Below, one piece after another: positions 60,194-64,000 of a stretch of DNA of 64,000 nt. The stretch covers positions 15,092,741-15,156,740 of the forward strand of contig NC_049902.1 of NCBI RefSeq assembly GCF_001411555.2. The letters run 5' to 3'. The stretch is from Juglans regia. Its lineage: Eukaryota > Streptophyta > Magnoliopsida > Fagales > Juglandaceae. The notes under the pieces were generated by a model. That model was not told where the DNA came from, ran no database searches, and saw only the letters and a program-made list of their open reading frames with translations. The stretch's first letter is position 1; every line of letters begins with the position of its first letter. Made by a program: the position numbers and the translations under genes.

Positions 60194-61122
60194 ATCACAA
60201 TTCACTTCTCGGTCTTATCGGAATGCAATAAATCGATCAATAGTTAGCTTGCAAGTATTAAGAATAAGGAATAAACACTCAATCATGAAAATATTGAAAA
60301 TAAAATGAGTTGGAATATAAACTGTGTGTTCAATGCTAGGCTACATCAAAGCTCTAGAAAATAAAATTAGTTCATTATGAAATTGCAAAGAATAACAATA
60401 ATATTCTTCGTTGGGGTTGGTTGAAGAAGAATGTAGCTCTCGCCTCTACCTTCCTGATCTGCCTCCTCAAAAGAATACTAGACTCTCTAATGTAAACTCT
60501 CAAAAATTGACTCTAAAGCAAAATGAGAAAGATGAAGATGATAAAGTTCATCCCAAAATTTGGGATTAAATACATGTAAAAATGCAAATCTAGAAACAAG
60601 TAATGCAGCTCTAATCTATCCTAAAAATCTGGAAAATAGTTTTTAAAGATAAATATTAACATAGAAGGAAAAGAAATATCCCAAGAATATCAAATTTATC
60701 AAAAACGTAAAATTTAGTGATATTCGGCTTGATATGCAAAAATCGAGAGGATTTGGTAGTCAGTAGATTGAGTACGAAACTCGGGAGAATCCATCGGGTA
60801 GACTCTGTGTGCGCTAAATATAACTGGCGCACAAGTCACAAATGAACGGGCGTAGAAATCACTAATGAACGGGCATGAAGATCACTCATGAACGGGCGTG
60901 GAGATCACTCCTCGCCCACCGAGTGGTAAGCCTTCTTGCTTTCGGGCGAGAGAAATCTCTTTGCTACCTCTCATCGGTCTGAATCCTTAGTCCATTCTTT
61001 TGTACCAAAATGCTCCCATTTTGTACTAAATCTTCTCATTCCTTCAAATCCAAGCAAATAAATAAAAAATGTAGAAATAAAATAAAATCAATAGGATTGA
61101 AGGAAAAATGACACTTTTCATA
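60194..61122 (-). repeat. Athila copy 2 LTR, central part
   Basis: It aligns in reverse with 7250-8290 of copy 1, including CTTGCAAGTATTAAGAATAA, GGAAAATAGTTTTTAAAGAT and CTCATTCCTTCAAATCC. The tandem ACGGGCGTGGAGATCACTCa-type short repeat at 60845-60910 is a local triplication. Confidence 0.8.
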
Positions 61123-61130
61123 ATTAAAAG

Positions 61131-61811
61131 TAGGGGTGGGCAGCGGGGCCCGCCTCGGCCCCGAGATGATCCCCCGGGGAGCCCATGCGGGTCCGCGCAT
61201 GGATGCGGAAGAACCTCCACAGCATTAAAAAAAAAATTTTTATTTATATATATTAAATAAATATATTGTATATAAATATACACAATTTATAAAAGACTTA
61301 AAATTATATTCAAGTCATTGGATTGCTTTGGCCTCCTAGGCCAATCTTTATATAGGAGGCCAAGGCAATACAATAGTCATCTTTAAGCAATGTGGGACTT
61401 ACTACTAAGTCCCACATTGCTTAAAGATGACTATTGTATTGCCTTGGCCTCCTATATAAAGATTGGCCTAAGAGGCCAAATCAATCCAAAATCTAACTCT
61501 AATGAGTTTAAATTTTTTTTATATTTATAAATTTTAATTTATTATTTAAATTATATTATAATTTTGGTCTAAAAAAATATTTTTAGACTAAAATTTTTTT
61601 TTTTTTAATATTATGGCGGGGGGCGGGGCGGATGGGGGTTTTTCCCCCGCCCCCCGGCACCGGGGCGGGGGACCCCGGCACCGGGGCGGGGGACCTCGCC
61701 CCCGCCTCCCGGGGGCGGGGTGCGGGGGAAAAACCCCCATCACCCGCATGGTGCGGGGCGGGGGGCGGGGAGGGGGTGCCCCCGCCCCGCACCATGCGGG
61801 TAGCACCCCTA
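61131..61811. mobile_element. hAT-type MITE with long internal palindrome
   Basis: The ends TAGGGGTG and CACCCCTA are inverted, with a perfect 8-bp duplication ATTAAAAG (61123-61130 and 61812-61819), the hAT signature. The 681 bp consist of GC-rich ends (61137-61205 and 61613-61800), AT-rich arms and a central palindrome at about 61319-61492. There is no transposase frame. Confidence 0.9.
61319..61492. repeat. Palindrome of about 170 bp
   Basis: GATTGCTTTGGCCTCCTAGG through TTTAAGCAATGTGGGACTTA is followed, after a short spacer around 61405, by its near-perfect reverse complement ending TAAGAGGCCAAATCAATCC. An RNA copy would fold into a stem of about 80 bp. Confidence 0.9.
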
Positions 61812-62035
61812 ATTAAAAGAGTGATAAAAATCACATAAAAATAGCACTAATCAAATATCCCTAAACTTAAACTTTGCTGACCCTCGGGTAAAGAAGAAGA
61901 AGACGACAATTAAAACAAGTATTGGTTTGATTCATAAAATTTATTAGCTCAAAGATTGCCTAAAGTTTATAATTCAAAAGAATCATTCACAATCAACCAA
62001 GTCCAAGAGTTAATTCAAAACTCAAATCTACTGCA

Positions 62036-62350
62036 TTATTCATCCCCACATTCATGCTCACCTCCCGTTTTCACTTCACCATTAGCTCCCCAAATAGTGT
62101 TATGTAAACAAGCAAATAAGTAATGGATCTCCAAACACTCCATAGGCTTGCTTTTCAAATCACTCTCCACTAATGTAGAACAGAAACTATCACCAGGGAT
62201 CAAGAGGTCTTTATTAAGCTTGTAATATAAGGCTAGGGTGAGGGTTAAAATGAAAATGTAGGATTCAAACAAATTAAGAGAACTTAAGTTTGAACTTATC
62301 AACAGAACAAAAAGAGCATTCTCACTTCTAACACAAGCATCTCTTCTCAC
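62036..62350 (-). CDS. Short conserved reading frame in Athila copy 2 (uncertain)
   Basis: A 104-codon frame is the counterpart of 14832-15101. The shared core is YKLNKDLLIP, DSFCSTLV, SDLKSKPMECLEIHYLF and LH-TI--AN-EV. The N-terminus differs because of small indels. It lies between the LTR and integrase. No domain is recognised. The frame may be a chance feature of conserved noncoding Athila DNA, and its ATG context and start are unproven. Confidence 0.25.
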   Translation of the reverse strand: MRRDACVRSENALFVLLISSNLSSLNLFESYIFILTLTLALYYKLNKDLLIPGDSFCSTLVESDLKSKPMECLEIHYLFACLHNTIWGANGEVKTGGEHECGDE

Positions 62351-63479
62351 TCATTGTGACTCTCTCAAAATACATCTTTTTATTGTATTTTCAAGTATCC
62401 CTCTCTTTACCTCTGTATTTGCAGATTGGGAAATTCTCTTCTATTTTATTTTCACAGTATTTCTTCTCGCCTGCCTTTGTGGATGTCTGTCGTCGGCCTT
62501 TTCCTGTCAGCCTTTTCACACCTTATTTTTTTTCACACACCCTCAAACTTATGATTTTGATAATCTGGCTATAATGAATTTTACTTGTATACCCATTACA
62601 TCTCTTGCCTTTCATGCTCTTGTGAGTCTTAGTTTTCTTGAAAGGTAAGGGAATTAGTGTTTAAGCTCAAATTGGGTAGGGAATATGAGGTTTATAAGAA
62701 AAAAAATATAAGCCCAAAATCTATTTCAATAAAACTCAAATGGGTGACTAGGGATAAAGATAATAGGCAGGTAAGCTTGAAAGGTTCAATCAGTTCAAAG
62801 AATGCCTTAATCATTTCCCTAGCAATATTCTTTCTAGGATTTCGCCCATAGTGTAATCAAACAAGTTCTAGAATGAGTTAAACCATACAAATTCACAAAA
62901 TCCATATTAAATTTCTCTAAGTACTCACAACAATTAATGATCATGATAAACATCCAGTGAATATAGAAAATATCAAATTAATCAAGATCAAGTAAAGAAT
63001 TAACAACTAGACTTAAGCAATGTTCATTTTCCCGACAAATTATAATCAATTTCAATCATATTCTTATCATAGACTTTTTATTCATCAAACCATATTGTTT
63101 TTCTTGTCATTATTATTATTTTATTAATTTCGAAACACTTTATTTTATTTTTTATTTTTTTTAAATAAATACATTAATATCCTTTCCCCCCAAACATAAA
63201 TATCACATTGTCCTCAATGGGAAAAATGAGGGAAAACTAAAAGGCAAAGAATGAGAGAGGGTAAAAGATGCTCTCCTGATTTGTCTCAGTTCTGCCAATT
63301 GAATATTTTTCGTGAAGGTACAACCGTGTACTTTTTAAAGATCTCCTTGCCTCTTCGTTCCTGCTAGATGAATGCAAACAAATGAGAAAAAATGAAAAAT
63401 TAATTAAATTAACATAAAAACTTGGGTTACCTCCCAAAAGCACTTTATTTAAAGTCTATAGCTAGACATTGTCTTCTCA
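62351..63479 (-). other. Athila copy 2 post-pol region
   Basis: Noncoding DNA matches 13707-14830 in reverse. It includes CCTTTCCCCCCAAACATAAA (63181-63200), the complement of the internal purine tract, and GGTTACCTCCCAAAAGCACT (63425-63444), the motif that follows pol. No envelope-like frame is present. Confidence 0.7.
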
Positions 63480-64000
63480 TCATTTGTTATTGGCGAGATT
63501 GATGGAACACTTTTCTAAATTAAAGTCACCATCCAAGTAGGGTTTTATTCTTTTTTCATTTACTTTAAATGTGTCTTTTGTCTAGTGATGGACTTCAACC
63601 GCCCTATAGGGAATTACGCGGGTCACTACAAATGGTCCCTACCACCGAGAGCGCAGCTTTCCCAGGAAGAGTCGAAGTCTTGAGTTGAATAATAAAAATT
63701 TCTGCCCGACCTCAAATTCTCTTCTTAGGATATGCTTATCATGCTATCTTTTAGTTTTATCTTTGTAAATCCAGGCATTCTCATAAGCATCATTACGGAA
63801 CTCATTCATCTCGTTGATCTGCAGTATTCTCTTCTCGCCAGCCCTTAAGCATCAAAGTTCAATATCCTCGTTGCCCAGTAGGCTCTATGCTCTAGTTCTA
63901 CGGGAAGATGGTAAGGTTATCCATAAACAAGTCGATAGGGTGACAACCCGATCGGTGTTTTGAATGTTGTCCGATAGGCCCATAGCACATCATCTAACCT
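63480..64000 (-). pseudogene. pol: Athila copy 2 integrase, C-terminal part
   Basis: Reading from the window end downward: [40 protein letters not shown], then [25 protein letters not shown]-type GPF block and KPYLDGDFN-like end, finishing LANNK-stop at 63480-63482. These align with 13185-13706 of copy 1. In-frame stops after LVYG and after NFDA and a frame change make it a pseudogene. The DDE core proper and the rest of pol lie beyond the window. Confidence 0.85.

Larger units (their letters stand above)
58310..61853 (-). repeat. 3' LTR of Athila copy 2 with two nested MITEs
   Basis: The + strand runs from TGTTCGTGCAAAAATATAAT to CACTAATCA, the reverse complement of a TGATTAGTG...CGAACA LTR. 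Without the two insertions it is about 1.48 kb and aligns with 7184-8789. Confidence 0.85.
58310..64000 (-). mobile_element. Athila copy 2, reverse strand, continues past window end
   Basis: The 3' LTR (58310-61853) is followed in reverse order by the post-pol region and the end of integrase. LTR and post-pol DNA align with copy 1. The GAGTT before 58310 may be its target duplication, but the other end is outside the window. Confidence 0.85.

Overview
This window looks like intergenic DNA of a eudicot plant genome, possibly a woody species. It is AT-rich and packed with transposable elements, and I find no intact host gene, tRNA, rRNA or CRISPR array. Nearly all of it resolves into transposable elements inserted inside one another. 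I assigned them from terminal sequences, target-site duplications (TSDs), protein motifs and comparison between copies within the window. All coding regions found belong to transposons and all are broken.

Layout. Positions 1-6806 hold a solo-LTR-like copy 'A' (+), a fragment of another LTR, and a diverged fragment 'J' of a long LTR. From 6807 to 58042 runs one old reverse-strand long LTR, 'K', split by two large insertions. The first is an Athila-type Ty3/gypsy retrotransposon (7184-30819; TSD AGGGG; tRNA-Asp-like primer site; decayed gag-pol). Its 3' LTR is itself split by a nested complex E>M>N plus D (15542-26328) and by solo LTR 'G' (26681-29828; TSD GCTTA). The second is a PIF/Harbinger DNA transposon (32487-54542; matching terminal repeats; TSD TAA). 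It carries relics of its transposase and its Myb/SANT-like partner on the minus strand. It was later split by solo LTR 'C' (33095-42618; TSD TCAGT), which contains solo LTR 'B' (34282-39061), and by solo LTR 'H' (47540-53869; TSD TGGTA), which contains 'I'. K also carries the tail of another gypsy element (56307-57210).

K ends against a LINE (L1-type) ORF2 fragment (58043-58309). That LINE is interrupted by a second Athila copy in reverse orientation (58310 to the window end). The LTR of this copy carries a Harbinger-like MITE swollen by an AT-rich minisatellite of about 1 kb, and a hAT-type MITE (TSD ATTAAAAG) with a long palindrome and very GC-rich ends.

The most distinctive theme is a set of 1.5-6.3 kb elements with TG...CA ends (TGTRAC..CCC to ..TGTTACA), 5-bp TSDs and no internal genes. 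I read them as solo LTRs of long-LTR retrotransposons, possibly Del/Tekay-like chromoviruses; that clade is an inference. Divergent groups share the same plan: a C-rich early domain in some groups, an array of small hairpin repeats in the middle, and a stem-loop about 320-470 bp before the 3' end. No previously undescribed gene system is demonstrated. The strongest leads are this shared LTR architecture, the reconstructed split Harbinger element, two insertions flanked by perfect 15-bp repeats, and a short conserved reading frame present in both Athila copies.
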